Of a stretch of DNA of 64,000 nucleotides, positions 45,219 to 54,714 are shown piece by piece. Where the stretch lies: NCBI GenBank assembly GCA_009993955.1, contig JAACSL010000007.1, forward strand, positions 1 to 64,000, written 5' to 3'. Source of the stretch: Paraglaciecola sp. (lineage in GTDB: Bacteria > Pseudomonadota > Gammaproteobacteria > Enterobacterales > Alteromonadaceae). A program made the position numbers and the translations under genes. The notes under the pieces were generated by a model. It was not told the origin of the DNA and ran no database searches. It saw only the letters and a list, made by a program, of their open reading frames with translations. Position 1 is the first letter of the stretch; every line of letters begins with the position of its first letter.

Positions 45219-45434
45219 TTATTCAGATGGCGAGGCAATTTCAGATTTTGACAAATAGCCATCCTTGTTGGTGTCAAGTTCAGCAAATAACGCTGTTATG
45301 GTTTTATCTGCCTTGGCTTCTTCAATACTAATCAGCCCGTCTTTATTCACATCTAATTCTTCAAAACTTGCGGCTGTGGCCAAAGTCGAGGCCGCGGTTA
45401 ACAATGTTAAGGTACAAAAAATAACCTTTCTCAT
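45219..45434 (-). CDS. Exported EF-hand protein
   Basis: A 71-residue protein: signal peptide MRKVIFCTLTLLTAASTLATA followed by two EF-hand calcium loops, DVNKDGLISIEE and DTNKDGYLSKSE. Start ATG 45434 has AAGGAG upstream. It closely resembles the gene just upstream (45451-45660), so the pair arose by duplication. Probably a periplasmic calcium-binding protein; partner unknown. Confidence 0.85.
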   Translation of the reverse strand: MRKVIFCTLTLLTAASTLATAASFEELDVNKDGLISIEEAKADKTITALFAELDTNKDGYLSKSEIASPSE

Positions 45435-45450
45435 TGACACACTCCTTGCT

Positions 45451-45660
45451 TTATTTATTGGCATATTCAGCTGGTGTGAGGTAGCCATCTTTATCTGCAT
45501 CTAGCTCGGTAAATACCGCGGCCAGTGAGGCATCGGCTGCTGCTTCTTCAATGCTGATGAGACCATCTTCATCGGTATCTAATTGGCTAAACTTGTCTTC
45601 ATCTGCCATGACGGCTGTGGTAGTCAATAAAATCGAAAGCACGAGGATTAAATTTTTCAT
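45451..45660 (-). CDS. Exported EF-hand protein, paralogue
   Basis: A 69-residue protein with signal peptide MKNLILVLSILLTTTAVMA and two EF-hand loops, DTDEDGLISIEE and DADKDGYLTPAE. It is 16 bp upstream of its paralogue and shares the terminator after it. Calcium binding is well supported by the loop residues; function beyond that is unknown. Confidence 0.85.
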   Translation of the reverse strand: MKNLILVLSILLTTTAVMADEDKFSQLDTDEDGLISIEEAAADASLAAVFTELDADKDGYLTPAEYANK

Positions 45661-45982
45661 GATCTTTGCTCCAATAGTAGGTTAGACGTAGCGAGTAAAA
45701 AGTAGGGCTCAATCTTTTCACTGCACTCACATACGTACTTATCAAGTACTATGCCAAACAAATAATATTCAATTAAAACAATGGCATAGAATATTTTCGT
45801 GGTGGTTTTTTTAATGAATGATGGTAGAGCAAAAGTATTGTGTGGGTAATGGCATACTGCTCGCGCCAAGTTTTTATAAATCACAATAAAATCAATGGCT
45901 TGAAGTGAAGCCAATGAGTGACGCAAAGCAAAAAGAGCAGTGAACAGGTTGTCACTTGCTCTATTTTCTGGCGTGTAATGGC
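45661..45982. other. Intergenic region before the EF-hand pair, with operon terminator
   Basis: At 45929-45962 a stem (AGAGCA-GTGA with TCAC-T-TGCTCT, one bulge) is followed on the minus strand by five T. It is a good intrinsic terminator for the glucosylglycerate operon that ends at 45983. The remainder is AT-rich promoter space for the EF-hand genes; the open frame 45657-45926 has no recognisable protein features. Confidence 0.65.
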
Positions 45983-47746
45983 CTAGGTGAACTGCCCTTG
46001 GTTACTGATCCAAGCCGCTTGATAGGGCTTTAAATCGAGCACTAAGTCTTCTGGCGTCAATACTTTGTGAGAGAGAAGATCAAACCAAACGTCGGTACCG
46101 ATTAAATTGATATCACTCAACCTGACCTGCTGCATTTGATCACTGATGTTAAACAAGCAAAAAATACTTTGGCGACGATCAAGACTCTGCCGCCAGAAAC
46201 CGAAGATCTGTTCACCAAGTTGCAAAGTAAATTGGGTGGCGTTGGGGTGAAATGCCGGTTTTCGTTTGCGTATAGCTAATAATTCTGTGATGCGAGTTAA
46301 TACTTTTGCGTGTTGACTGTAGGGGGAGGCCAACTCTTGAATGAGCTGGTCGTACTGCCATTTGTGGCGATTTATTGAACGGTTTTGACTGGTGTTTTTT
46401 ACTTTCTCGTAATCGTTAGATGTACCCAACAGACTATGAATATACAATCCGGGTATGCCCTCGAGGGCAAACATAATCGCGTGAGCACAAACAAAACGTT
46501 CCAATCCCCATTTGTCTGCGCCTTTGGTTGTGCCTTGCAGGGCATCATACAGGGCGATGTTTATTTCATAGGCCTTCTGTCCACCATTTTCGGCCTTGCG
46601 CCATGAAATTCGCCCACCAAAGTTTTGCATGGTAGTCAGCAGCGTGCTTAGTTCCTGATCTTGTAACAAACCCTCAGCCGGGCGCAGGCCAATGCCATCA
46701 TGCGAAGCAATAAAATTAAAATAGAAGGTACCATTTTGTGCAGGTGGCATGCTGCTCAGCCATGCCTTTAAATGACGACAATTCCCCGTTACGAGTGTAT
46801 TGACAAGTAAGGGGGGTAAGGAAAAATTGTAGATCCCATGGGCTTCATTGGCGTTGCCAAAATAGCTTAAATTTTGTCGATTGGGGATGTTAGTTTCAGT
46901 GATGATCACGGCATCTGCCACTGCATGTTCTATCAAGGTACGCAGTAATCTGACAACTTCATGTGTCTGCTCTAAGTTAATGCTAGGACTGGCAATTTTT
47001 TTCCACAGAAAGGCGACGGCATCCAAGCGAAATAAACGGATCCCCACATCTAAATATTGGCGCATGATAGACACAAAAGTGATGAGCACTTTAGGGTTAC
47101 GAAAATCAAAGTCCACTTGGTCATGGCTAAAGGTACACCACACATATTTCTCACCTTGTGCGGTTTCGGTTAAGCGCAATAAGTCTGAGGTGCGCGGCCT
47201 CACCACCTGTGAAAGGTCATCTTGCGGTGAAGCGGTAAAGAAAAAATCACTACCGGGGCCTTCGCCTTTTACAAAGTTTGCAAACCACGCACTGCGGGCA
47301 GAGCAGTGGTTAATGACTACATCTGACATCACCCGAAAATCGCTGCAAATGGCTTGAATATCGTGCCAACTGCCCAATGCTTCATTCACACTCGAATAAT
47401 CAATCACCGCAAAACCATCGTCTGAGCTATACGGAAAAAACGGTAGGATGTGCACAGTACTGATGCTTTGCCGACAATATTGACTGAGAAATTGATGCAG
47501 GGTTTGCAGCGGTTTCTGCTCATTCTGCTCGATGCTGTCTCCGTAAGTAATGAGGATCACATCTTGTTGATCCCAATTGTTGTGGTGACGCAAAGGAATT
47601 TGCAGCTTGTCACTGCTGTCTATTTGCATAGTTTGTAATAATTGTGTGGCGATGTCTTCCAGCGATTCACTGGTTTGAACATCAGCATAAATGACGTTTA
47701 AGTGATGATGTAAACGCTCTTGTAGTTGTTCAAATATACTTAACAT
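45983..47746 (-). CDS. GH13_18 phosphorylase, probably glucosylglycerate phosphorylase
   Basis: A 587-residue GH13 subfamily 18 enzyme (sucrose phosphorylase-like). Visible are the N-terminal [18 protein letters not shown], the nucleophile Asp in [15 protein letters not shown], the acid/base Glu in IITETNIPN, and the His-Asp in [12 protein letters not shown]. In this subfamily the neighbours discriminate between sucrose, sucrose-6-phosphate and glucosylglycerate; here it sits behind glycerate kinase, GpgS and a phosphatase. The likely reaction is glucosylglycerate plus phosphate to glucose-1-phosphate and glycerate. Last gene of a four-gene operon, 15 bp after gpgS. Confidence 0.85.
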   Translation of the reverse strand: MLSIFEQLQERLHHHLNVIYADVQTSESLEDIATQLLQTMQIDSSDKLQIPLRHHNNWDQQDVILITYGDSIEQNEQKPLQTLHQFLSQYCRQSISTVHILPFFPYSSDDGFAVIDYSSVNEALGSWHDIQAICSDFRVMSDVVINHCSARSAWFANFVKGEGPGSDFFFTASPQDDLSQVVRPRTSDLLRLTETAQGEKYVWCTFSHDQVDFDFRNPKVLITFVSIMRQYLDVGIRLFRLDAVAFLWKKIASPSINLEQTHEVVRLLRTLIEHAVADAVIITETNIPNRQNLSYFGNANEAHGIYNFSLPPLLVNTLVTGNCRHLKAWLSSMPPAQNGTFYFNFIASHDGIGLRPAEGLLQDQELSTLLTTMQNFGGRISWRKAENGGQKAYEINIALYDALQGTTKGADKWGLERFVCAHAIMFALEGIPGLYIHSLLGTSNDYEKVKNTSQNRSINRHKWQYDQLIQELASPYSQHAKVLTRITELLAIRKRKPAFHPNATQFTLQLGEQIFGFWRQSLDRRQSIFCLFNISDQMQQVRLSDINLIGTDVWFDLLSHKVLTPEDLVLDLKPYQAAWISNQGQFT

Positions 47747-47761
47747 TCAAGTTCCTCAGCC

Positions 47762-48988
47762 CTAGCCAGCACGAAATTCGTTGTAATCTTCCTCAACCGC
47801 GGTTTTCAGGCGGTCTAATACATCAGGCATGGCACTGACAACCCGATTCCAAGTTGGCATAAACGGCGTTTCCATGGGATTGACCAAAAAACTTTCGCCG
47901 GCTTTCATGATGTTTTGTGCAAATAGTTCCACGGCTTTTTCTTCACTATGAATGTCGAGATCTAAACCGTTCATCAAGGCATCGTTGTGGTAGGCCTCAA
48001 CAAAATCGAGGGCGATACGATAGTAGGTTGCTTTTAAGCTGCGAAATAATTCCATACTGAAGGTTTCACCTTGCGTCGCCAATTTGCGCAGCAGCGACTT
48101 GGTAATGTCGATAGACATTTTCGACAGCCCACCTTGATCATTGTTAGCGGATAGATCCTGATGTTTGTGATCATAAGTATGAGCAATATCAGCCTGACAC
48201 AGCCGATTAGATGAATAATTGCGGTGCATCTCAGACAGCACACCGATTTCAAGCCCCCAATCACTTGGGATCCGCAAATCATTTAATACATCTTTACGAA
48301 ATGAAAATTCCCCCGCCAAGGGATAGCGAAAGCTATCCATGTAATCCAAGTATGCACTGGGCCCAAGAACTTTTTTTAAGGCTTTGATAAGGGGTGTGAC
48401 CAATAACCTGGATACTCGGCCATTGATTTTTCCGTCTGCTACACGGGCGTAGAAGCCTTTGCAGAACTCGTAGTTGAATTGTGGATTGGCCACAGGGTAA
48501 ATGAGTTTAGCTAACAGTGAGCGTTCGTAGGTAAGAATATCACAGTCATGTAAGGCCACCGATTCGGTTTTATTTGATGCCAATACATAACCCATGCAAT
48601 ACCATACATTGCGACCTTTCCCCAGTTCTTTGGGGGCAAGATTGAGGGCGGCAAGTTCAGTATCGAGTTGTTTAAGACGTTGGCCGTCATTCCATAAAAC
48701 CCGATGATGCTGGGGCAGGGCAGAAAAAAAGGCCAAGGCATGTTGATATTCTTGGACATTGGCACGGTCTAGGCCAATCACAATTTGCGACAGATATGGC
48801 ACATGACTAAGTTCTTTAATAATGTGGGGCAGAGCAACACCCTGCAGTTCTGAAAACAGTGAAGGCAAAATCAAGCCCATGGGGCGCGTTTTGGAAAAAC
48901 GCAGTAGTTCTTTTTCTAGGGCTTCGACGGGTCTATCTGCCAAATTATGTAAGGTCGTTACAATGCCATTTTGGTAAAAGTCGGCCAT
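47762..48988 (-). CDS. gpgS: Glucosyl-3-phosphoglycerate synthase
   Basis: A 408-residue GT81-type glycosyltransferase: LILPSLFSELQGVALPHI, a metal motif in ALHDCDILTYER, and GEFSFRKDVLNDLRIPSDWGLEIGVL, all typical of GpgS. It transfers glucose from an NDP-glucose to 3-phosphoglycerate. The 3-phosphoglycerate may come from the D-glycerate 3-kinase encoded first in the operon. GAGGCAAC precedes the ATG. Confidence 0.9.
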   Translation of the reverse strand: MADFYQNGIVTTLHNLADRPVEALEKELLRFSKTRPMGLILPSLFSELQGVALPHIIKELSHVPYLSQIVIGLDRANVQEYQHALAFFSALPQHHRVLWNDGQRLKQLDTELAALNLAPKELGKGRNVWYCMGYVLASNKTESVALHDCDILTYERSLLAKLIYPVANPQFNYEFCKGFYARVADGKINGRVSRLLVTPLIKALKKVLGPSAYLDYMDSFRYPLAGEFSFRKDVLNDLRIPSDWGLEIGVLSEMHRNYSSNRLCQADIAHTYDHKHQDLSANNDQGGLSKMSIDITKSLLRKLATQGETFSMELFRSLKATYYRIALDFVEAYHNDALMNGLDLDIHSEEKAVELFAQNIMKAGESFLVNPMETPFMPTWNRVVSAMPDVLDRLKTAVEEDYNEFRAG

Positions 48989-49062
48989 GTTGCCTCCTGT
49001 GTTAAGGTAAAAATACTTAGCTTAGTAAGTTACAGCGTTAAGGCTGCGCCACGAGAAAATAA

Positions 49063-49890
49063 TTAAGCATTAAACAATAAGCGTTCAAGGCACTCTGCCC
49101 AGCCACTGGGGCCGTATAAAGAGCTAGTAATAAGATGTTCACTGTGATGGATAACAGGTAGAGAATTGGTGGGTGAAAGGATGCGGATAGCCACATCGGC
49201 TGCCTCTAACATGGCAATGTCGTTTTTGCCATCACCGAGGGCAATGGTTTGCCAAGTGCGCTCAGGACATTGTTGATGATACTGGTTCTTTAACCACTTC
49301 ATGGCAGCCCCTTTGTTGCATTCACCCACCAAATGAATGTAGCGCCCGCCTTCCACAGGATTGGCCCCTTGCCCCATTAAATATTCGATAAACTCATGTT
49401 TTTGCTGGCTTGTGCCGAGCCATTCAATGGGTTCGCCAAATTCTCTTTGTGCGGCTAATTTTGCAGACTCTGCATTTAAGCCTGTTGATTGCATCAACTC
49501 TTCTATGGTCATCGTGGCAAAATATCGAAACTGGCCACTAAACTTGGTTTCTGCCGCTTTTAATAATTTCAGCCATCGAGTGCGTGGTGGTGAAAATGCT
49601 TTACACCAAAATTCACCATATAGCTCAGTGTCCTCAGGCTGCTTAGGCAAACTGTCGATGGGCAGGTAGGCGGCAGCCCCATTTTCTACAATGAAGGCGC
49701 CATCAAGCTTGAGTGCTTCGCGCAGCTGCATGAGCTCAGCACGGGTTTTACTGGTATTAGGGATCACCGGTATATGCAGGTTTTTAAGCTTTTCCAAGGT
49801 CTGTATGGCGGGAGCAAAGCTGTAATCATGGTGATCGAGTAAGGTGCCATCCATATCTGTAAAAATCAGTACATTCGCCAGATTACCCAT
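49063..49890 (-). CDS. HAD phosphatase for glucosyl/mannosyl-3-phosphoglycerate
   Basis: A 275-residue HAD-IIB phosphatase of the mannosyl-3-phosphoglycerate phosphatase family: VLIFTDMDGTLLDHHDY with the nucleophile Asp, NTSKTRAELMQLRE, FIVENGAAAYLP, and ALGDGKNDIAMLEAADVAI. Next to gpgS it should dephosphorylate glucosyl-3-phosphoglycerate to glucosylglycerate. ATG 49890 overlaps the end of the glycerate kinase gene by eight bases, so coupled translation is likely. Confidence 0.88.
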   Translation of the reverse strand: MGNLANVLIFTDMDGTLLDHHDYSFAPAIQTLEKLKNLHIPVIPNTSKTRAELMQLREALKLDGAFIVENGAAAYLPIDSLPKQPEDTELYGEFWCKAFSPPRTRWLKLLKAAETKFSGQFRYFATMTIEELMQSTGLNAESAKLAAQREFGEPIEWLGTSQQKHEFIEYLMGQGANPVEGGRYIHLVGECNKGAAMKWLKNQYHQQCPERTWQTIALGDGKNDIAMLEAADVAIRILSPTNSLPVIHHSEHLITSSLYGPSGWAECLERLLFNA

Positions 49891-50788
49891 CAGATACTTT
49901 ATCCACATGATTGAGACGCTGGTGAGTCAAAATTTCTCGCCTATGGTTGAGCACAAAAACGTCATGACAATGGGCTGGCAGGGTACGCAACGCATGTTCG
50001 GTGAGACGTTGATAAAATTGAATGAAACGCGCAATCTGCGTTTCATCCATTAAGTGACTCATTTGATCACCAGGGGTAACGGCGGCAAGTTTTCGCTCCT
50101 GCTCGGCGCGCCACGAAAATACTTCGGCAAAACTCGGCGCCTGAAACATGATCCAATGTTGCATGTAGGCATATAGCGGCTGGTAGTGTCGGCCGAGCTG
50201 TTGATTAACGTAGTCTCGCCATACTGCATCCTTGTCCTCGTTATATTCAAGGGCATTCACTGGTGCTGCAAGTTCTCGTTGGTGTTGCGCGGTTACGCCC
50301 CAACACCAGCCTTCAAAAATAACGATGTCAACCGGGCTTTGAATCCTTGGCCAATAGTCTGCAGCAAAGGGATTATCCAGTGCTTTGTTAAATCGTGGCA
50401 GTGTTAGGTCGACATTTTGTGCCGATAAGTCAGACAGCACTTTGCGCATTAAGCCGGTATCGTGTGTACCGGGCACGCCACGGGTCTTGAGTAAGGGATG
50501 AACGGTGCTGGCTAATTGTTCACGTGCTGTTTGGCTTAAATAGAAATCATCGAGGGATAACACCACCACATTAAGGTGTTTTGTTTCACTTAAGTAGTCT
50601 TGCAAAAAAGCGGCGAGGGTAGATTTGCCAGATCCCTGACAACCATTTATGCCTACATAGTAGGTGCTTTTTGCACGCTTATGGTGCAAAGCAATTTTCT
50701 CTGCCAATGGTACAAAATAGCTTTGTGCCGCTGCTTTGAATCCTTCGCCAAGTCTTTGTTTTTCTATAAAGTGTTCAATTACGGGCAT
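49883..50788 (-). CDS. D-Glycerate 3-kinase
   Basis: A 301-residue P-loop kinase with GINGCQGSGKSTLAAFL (Walker A), VLSLDDFYLSQTARE, HPLLKTRGVPGTHD, LPRFNKALDNP and FEGWCWGV, as in glycerate 3-kinases of the GLYK type. It makes 3-phosphoglycerate from glycerate, closing the glucosylglycerate cycle by reusing the glycerate freed by the phosphorylase. First gene of the operon; promoter presumably in 50789-50900. Confidence 0.9.
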   Translation of the reverse strand: MPVIEHFIEKQRLGEGFKAAAQSYFVPLAEKIALHHKRAKSTYYVGINGCQGSGKSTLAAFLQDYLSETKHLNVVVLSLDDFYLSQTAREQLASTVHPLLKTRGVPGTHDTGLMRKVLSDLSAQNVDLTLPRFNKALDNPFAADYWPRIQSPVDIVIFEGWCWGVTAQHQRELAAPVNALEYNEDKDAVWRDYVNQQLGRHYQPLYAYMQHWIMFQAPSFAEVFSWRAEQERKLAAVTPGDQMSHLMDETQIARFIQFYQRLTEHALRTLPAHCHDVFVLNHRREILTHQRLNHVDKVSDG

Positions 50789-51146
50789 TTCCCATCCTAG
50801 TTGACTGCCACCTTAAGGGTAGCAAATTAAAATAGTCATGTTGTTATGCTACTTGTTAGGTTCAACATATATGCCACTTTGAACGTTTGCCATATTGCGT
50901 GAGTCGCTACTTGGTTTGTACAAGGGTTTATTGGCTGTGCATGCGGCAAATATCTGCTTGGCCAATCTAGTGGTTTAAGCATGTACAAGATAATTGCACA
51001 AAAATGTGTAAGTCTCTGGTCTGCTTGCACGTGAATATGGTAAAATTAGGGGTTAATTGCGTTATTTAAGCAATCTAATTTGTTAGCTGTTAAGTTCAAT
51101 CATACATGTGCTGATGTACATGAAGTACAAAACAAGATAAGACAAG
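50789..51146. other. Intergenic region between the glucosylglycerate and Moco operons
   Basis: Divergent promoter space. Nothing coding was recognised; a 64-codon open frame on the minus strand (50836-51030) lacks a ribosome site and family features. The moaA transcript presumably starts in the right half of this stretch, upstream of the riboswitch. Confidence 0.4.
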
Positions 51147-51262
51147 CGTTAACTCCGAGCCCTTTAACCTACGTCACAGATACGGTTACTGGGCCGCGTA
51201 AAATACGTAATGTGTTTTTTACGCCAGGGTTGTAAGAGAAATCGAGCTACCTCCCGAAGTGT
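51147..51262 (+). ncRNA. Moco (molybdenum cofactor) riboswitch
   Basis: The moaA leader contains CTCCGAGCC (51154-51162), AACCTACGTCAC, GGTTACTGGGCCGCG, ACGCCAGGG and the signature GCTACCTCCCG (51246-51256), in the order and spacing of the Moco RNA motif known upstream of E. coli moaA. It should sense molybdenum or tungsten cofactor and lower moa expression when cofactor is plentiful. The family is recognised from consensus; the fold was not computed. Confidence 0.88.
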
Positions 51263-51279
51263 TGCATGGTGCAGCACTT
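51257..51279 (+). promoter_or_regulatory. Hairpin between riboswitch and moaA ribosome site
   Basis: AAGTGTTGCA pairs along ten positions (one wobble) with TGCAGCACTT around the loop TGG. It lies just after the riboswitch core and seven bases before GGAAAGG, the moaA ribosome site. With no T-run it fits a switch acting on translation rather than a terminator. Confidence 0.5.
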
Positions 51280-51300
51280 TACTTTGGAAAGGTGTTATTC

Positions 51301-52269
51301 ATGTTAGAAGATAAGTTTGGGCGCCGCTTTCATTACTTGCGGCTGTCCATCACCGACGTATGCAATTTTAGCTGCAACTATTGTTTGCCCGATGGGTATG
51401 CCTGCGATTCCCACCGTGATTTTCTGAGTCTTGAAGAAATCACTACCTTGGTTCAGTGTTTTGCTCAACTTGGTACCAGTAAAATTCGCATTACAGGTGG
51501 TGAGCCTTCCTTACGCAAAGATCTCAGTGCCATTATTGCTCAGTGTGCAAAAACTCCTGGTATCAAGCAGGTCGCCATGACCACCAATGGATATCGACTC
51601 GAAAAGGATATTGAACAGTGGCAATCTGCCGGCTTACATTCGATAAATGTAAGCATCGATTCTCTTGATCCTCGCCAGTTTGCCGCTATCACAGGCCATG
51701 ACAAACTTGAGTCGATTATGCGCGGTATTGATAAAGCACTGACACTGGGTCTCAAGGTCAAAGTGAACGCGGTGTTATTGCGTCAATACAACGCCCATGA
51801 ACTGACAACTTTTCTCAACTGGATTAAACATTTGCCAGTGAGCTTACGGCTGATTGAATTAATGCAGACAGGAGAAAATACTCAGTTTTTTAAACAACAA
51901 CACCTGTCTGGAGAACCCATTAAAAGGCAGTTACTGACTCAAGGCTGGGTGCAAACGCTGCGTGATAAAACGGCTGGACCGGCGGAGGAGTTTTTTCATC
52001 CTGATTATGCAGGCAAGATCGGATTGATCATGCCTTACAGTAAGGATTTCTGTGCTTCCTGCAACCGCTTGCGCATCGCTGCAACGGGTAAACTTCATCT
52101 GTGTTTATTTGCTGAGCAAGGTTTGGATATACGTCATTATTTGCTGGAAAATGATGTACAAGGTTTGGCAGTCGAATTGACTAAACTACTCGGTGATAAA
52201 GAGGCCACCCATTGGTTACAGGATGGTTATACCGGCGCCACTAAACACTTGGCTATGCTTGGCGGTTGA
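51301..52269 (+). CDS. moaA: GTP 3',8-cyclase MoaA
   Basis: A 322-residue radical-SAM enzyme. The N-terminal cluster is CNFSCNYC, SAM motif GGEPSLRKD, and the C-terminal cluster is CASCNRLRIAATGKLHLC; the protein ends in the functional Gly-Gly. It performs the first step of molybdopterin synthesis. ATG 51301 with GGAAAGG upstream was chosen over the earlier 51259 frame, which lies in the riboswitch hairpin. First gene of the Moco operon. Confidence 0.95.
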   Translation: MLEDKFGRRFHYLRLSITDVCNFSCNYCLPDGYACDSHRDFLSLEEITTLVQCFAQLGTSKIRITGGEPSLRKDLSAIIAQCAKTPGIKQVAMTTNGYRLEKDIEQWQSAGLHSINVSIDSLDPRQFAAITGHDKLESIMRGIDKALTLGLKVKVNAVLLRQYNAHELTTFLNWIKHLPVSLRLIELMQTGENTQFFKQQHLSGEPIKRQLLTQGWVQTLRDKTAGPAEEFFHPDYAGKIGLIMPYSKDFCASCNRLRIAATGKLHLCLFAEQGLDIRHYLLENDVQGLAVELTKLLGDKEATHWLQDGYTGATKHLAMLGG

Positions 52270-52305
52270 TAGTTGAAGTTTAATGGTTGAAGGGTGTCTG
52301 AAGCG

Positions 52306-52896
52306 ATGAACGAGTCACTAGCCACAGTACTGTTAGCCGGCGGGCTTTCGTCGCGCATGGGGCAGGATAAAAGTAGTTTGTACGCCGCTCCCTTAAAACA
52401 AACCTTGTTAGAATTTGGCCTACAAAAACTGGGGCGTTTGAGTTCAAATACACCGCTTTTAAGCAGTAACCATGATGGGTGTGGCATACCAGACCGCTTT
52501 GCTTTGCGTGGCCCCTTAGGAGGGATCCACGCAACACTGCTGCATGTAGAAAACAGGCTTGTGCACTGCACAGAATTGTTGGTGGTGCCGGTTGATATGC
52601 CAAATTTGTCCATAGATTTATTGCAAAGCTTGCTGCAATTTGGTCGACATAATCAGTGTGCGAGTTACCTTAACCAGCAATATTTACCCTTGTACCTGCC
52701 CATATCCTCAACATTAACAGCCAGTCTTACGGCACAATTACGTGATAGCCAAGATTGGTCTCTTCGCCGTTTAACAGCGAATATAGGCGCACAATCGTTA
52801 AAGCTGAAACAAGACAACAGTCTGCTAAATATTAATCATCCCGCAGAGTGGCGGCAGTTTTGTACGACACTCAATAGAAGTGAACAGGCAAACTAA
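52306..52896 (+). CDS. mobA: Molybdenum cofactor guanylyltransferase MobA
   Basis: A 196-residue nucleotidyltransferase with VLLAGGLSSRMGQDKSSL, the family signature loop, and VVPVDMPNLS for metal binding. It attaches GMP to Mo-molybdopterin. XDH-family enzymes use the plain cofactor (sulfurated, via XdhC), so MobA here implies other molybdoenzymes of the DMSO reductase type elsewhere. Start ATG 52306 has AGGGTG nine bases upstream; GTG 52294 is possible. Confidence 0.88.
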   Translation: MNESLATVLLAGGLSSRMGQDKSSLYAAPLKQTLLEFGLQKLGRLSSNTPLLSSNHDGCGIPDRFALRGPLGGIHATLLHVENRLVHCTELLVVPVDMPNLSIDLLQSLLQFGRHNQCASYLNQQYLPLYLPISSTLTASLTAQLRDSQDWSLRRLTANIGAQSLKLKQDNSLLNINHPAEWRQFCTTLNRSEQAN

Positions 52897-52912
52897 CCAG
52901 ATAGAATGAAAT

Positions 52913-53455
52913 ATGACTGAAAATGAATTAAACAAAGCCGGACAGGCATTAAATATTGCGGTGTTAACTGTTTCTGATACACGCACCTTTGCCAACGATA
53001 CATCGGGAGACTACCTTGTTTCGGCTCTCAAAGAGGCCGGACACAACTTGCACGAGCGATTGATTGTTAAAGATGATAAATACCAGTTGCGCGCGGTGGT
53101 ATCCAAATGGATTGCGTCGCCTGATATTCAAGTCGTTATTAGCACCGGTGGTACGGGCTTTACTGGACGCGACACCACGCCTGAAGCCTTAAGTGTTTTG
53201 TTTGATAAAAACATAGAGGGATTTGGCGAGTTATTCCGAGCAATATCATATAACGAAATCGGTACATCAACCGTGCAATCTAGGGCGTTAGCGGGTATGG
53301 CCAACAGAACGGCCATATTTTGTTTACCCGGTTCAACAGGGGCATGCAAAACAGCGTGGCAAGGTATTTTGGCCCAACAGCTTAATGTTAACCATAAACC
53401 CTGTAATTTTGTCATGCACCTGCAAATCGCATCATCCTGTGATTCAAGGGGGTAA
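52913..53455 (+). CDS. moaB: Molybdopterin adenylyltransferase MoaB
   Basis: A 180-residue MoaB/MogA-family protein: [21 protein letters not shown], the active loop [20 protein letters not shown], and [14 protein letters not shown]. It adenylates molybdopterin before metal insertion. The spacing [17 protein letters not shown] is that of the MoaB branch. It follows mobA by 16 bp and abuts moaC. Confidence 0.93.
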   Translation: MTENELNKAGQALNIAVLTVSDTRTFANDTSGDYLVSALKEAGHNLHERLIVKDDKYQLRAVVSKWIASPDIQVVISTGGTGFTGRDTTPEALSVLFDKNIEGFGELFRAISYNEIGTSTVQSRALAGMANRTAIFCLPGSTGACKTAWQGILAQQLNVNHKPCNFVMHLQIASSCDSRG

Positions 53456-53456
53456 T

Positions 53457-53981
53457 GTGGCAGATAACTCGAGGGAACATGCACAATTCTCCCACGTTGA
53501 CCAGCAAGGCAAAGCCTCAATGGTAGACGTAACCGCCAAAGCCACGACAAGCAGAATAGCCATCGCCGAAGGTTATATTGCCATGTCGGATCAGGCTTTT
53601 GACATGTTAAAAAATAATCAGCACGAAAAAGGTGATGTACTAGCGGTGGCGCGAATAGCAGGCATACAAGCCGCGAAAAAATGCGCTGATCTTATCCCCC
53701 TATGTCATCCTTTAAACCTAAGCAAAGTGCAAGTAGATTTTACTTTGCTCGATAAACACAATTCAGTGCGTATTGAAGCCATGTGCAAATTGTCGGGGCA
53801 AACTGGGGTAGAAATGGAAGCCCTAACCGCGGTGAGTGTTAGTGCGTTGACCCTGTTTGATATGTGTAAAGCCGTAGATCCTAGTATGCAAATTAGTGGG
53901 ATCAAAGTGCTGCACAAACAAGGGGGTAAAACTGGCAGTTGGAGCAATCAATCCGGCGCACAGGAGCCAGCATCACGATGA
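53457..53981 (+). CDS. moaC: Cyclic pyranopterin monophosphate synthase MoaC
   Basis: A 174-residue Moa[62 protein letters not shown] with the catalytic lysine. It turns the MoaA product into cPMP. The likely start is GTG 53457, one base after the moaB stop and behind AAGGGGG; no closer ATG gives the full domain. Its stop overlaps moaD as ATGA. Confidence 0.93.
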   Translation: MADNSREHAQFSHVDQQGKASMVDVTAKATTSRIAIAEGYIAMSDQAFDMLKNNQHEKGDVLAVARIAGIQAAKKCADLIPLCHPLNLSKVQVDFTLLDKHNSVRIEAMCKLSGQTGVEMEALTAVSVSALTLFDMCKAVDPSMQISGIKVLHKQGGKTGSWSNQSGAQEPASR

Positions 53982-54235
53982 TTACAGTGTTGTTTTTTGG
54001 GCAATTACGTGAACGGCTACAAACGGCAAAATTGCAAGTGCCGTTGCATGAACTTAGTGCCTCTGCCACGATCGCTGACCTACGCCAGCATCTGCAACAA
54101 AAAGGCGATGAATGGCAGCTGTATCTTGGTGCTGATACCTGTTTAATTGCACTGAATCACAGTATGACAAAAAGTGATGTTCTGTTGAGCGAAAATGATG
54201 AAGTTGCTTTTTTCCCACCAGTAACAGGAGGTTAG
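53978..54235 (+). CDS. moaD: Molybdopterin synthase small subunit MoaD
   Basis: An 85-residue beta-grasp protein ([16 protein letters not shown]) ending FFPPVTGG, whose C-terminal Gly-Gly carries the sulfur for dithiolene formation. ATG 53978 overlaps the moaC stop as ATGA, which fixes the start. It partners MoaE, encoded two bases downstream. Confidence 0.94.
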   Translation: MITVLFFGQLRERLQTAKLQVPLHELSASATIADLRQHLQQKGDEWQLYLGADTCLIALNHSMTKSDVLLSENDEVAFFPPVTGG

Positions 54236-54237
54236 GG

Positions 54238-54714
54238 ATGGGCATTGCAGCAGATGATAGGCTTGCTGACAAAATTATGGTGCAGGACGCTGACTTTGAC
54301 GTAGCAGCAGAATATCAAGGCCTATTGCACCACAACGCTCAGGCTGGGGCCGTGGTGATGTTTGTTGGTTTAGTGCGTGATTTTAGCCATGACAGTCAAG
54401 TACAGGGATTGTATCTGGAACACTATCCCGCCATGACGCATTTGGCGCTCCAAGGTATTGTAGCTGACGCTCGTCAACGCTGGGCCTTACAACAAGTTAG
54501 TTTGATTCATCGCATTGGCTATTTGGCTGCGGCAGACCAGATTGTAATGGTGGCAGTAAGCGCGAAGCATAGGCACGAGGCCTTCGCCGCCGCAGAATTC
54601 ATAATGGATTTTCTCAAGGTGAAAGCGCCTTTTTGGAAGAAAGAAATAACCTCAAAAGGCGATGTTTGGGTTGAAGCAAAAGTAAGCGATGAAGAGGCAA
54701 AGGATAGATGGTGA
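54238..54714 (+). CDS. moaE: Molybdopterin synthase large subunit MoaE
   Basis: A 158-residue MoaE: GAVVMFVGLVRDFSHDSQVQGLYLEHYPAMT, LIHRIGYLAAADQIVMVAVSA, HRHEAFAAAEFIMDFLKVKAPFWKKE with the catalytic Lys region. It inserts sulfur from MoaD into cPMP to give molybdopterin. GGAGG lies in front of the ATG. The stop overlaps the modA start. Confidence 0.95.
   Translation: MGIAADDRLADKIMVQDADFDVAAEYQGLLHHNAQAGAVVMFVGLVRDFSHDSQVQGLYLEHYPAMTHLALQGIVADARQRWALQQVSLIHRIGYLAAADQIVMVAVSAKHRHEAFAAAEFIMDFLKVKAPFWKKEITSKGDVWVEAKVSDEEAKDRW

Noticed and set aside
45657-45926. 89-codon open frame on the minus strand
   Set aside because: No ribosome site or family features, and it covers the promoter region of the EF-hand genes.
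50836-51030. 64-codon open frame upstream of the glycerate kinase gene
   Set aside because: No ribosome site, no recognisable composition, lies in divergent promoter space.
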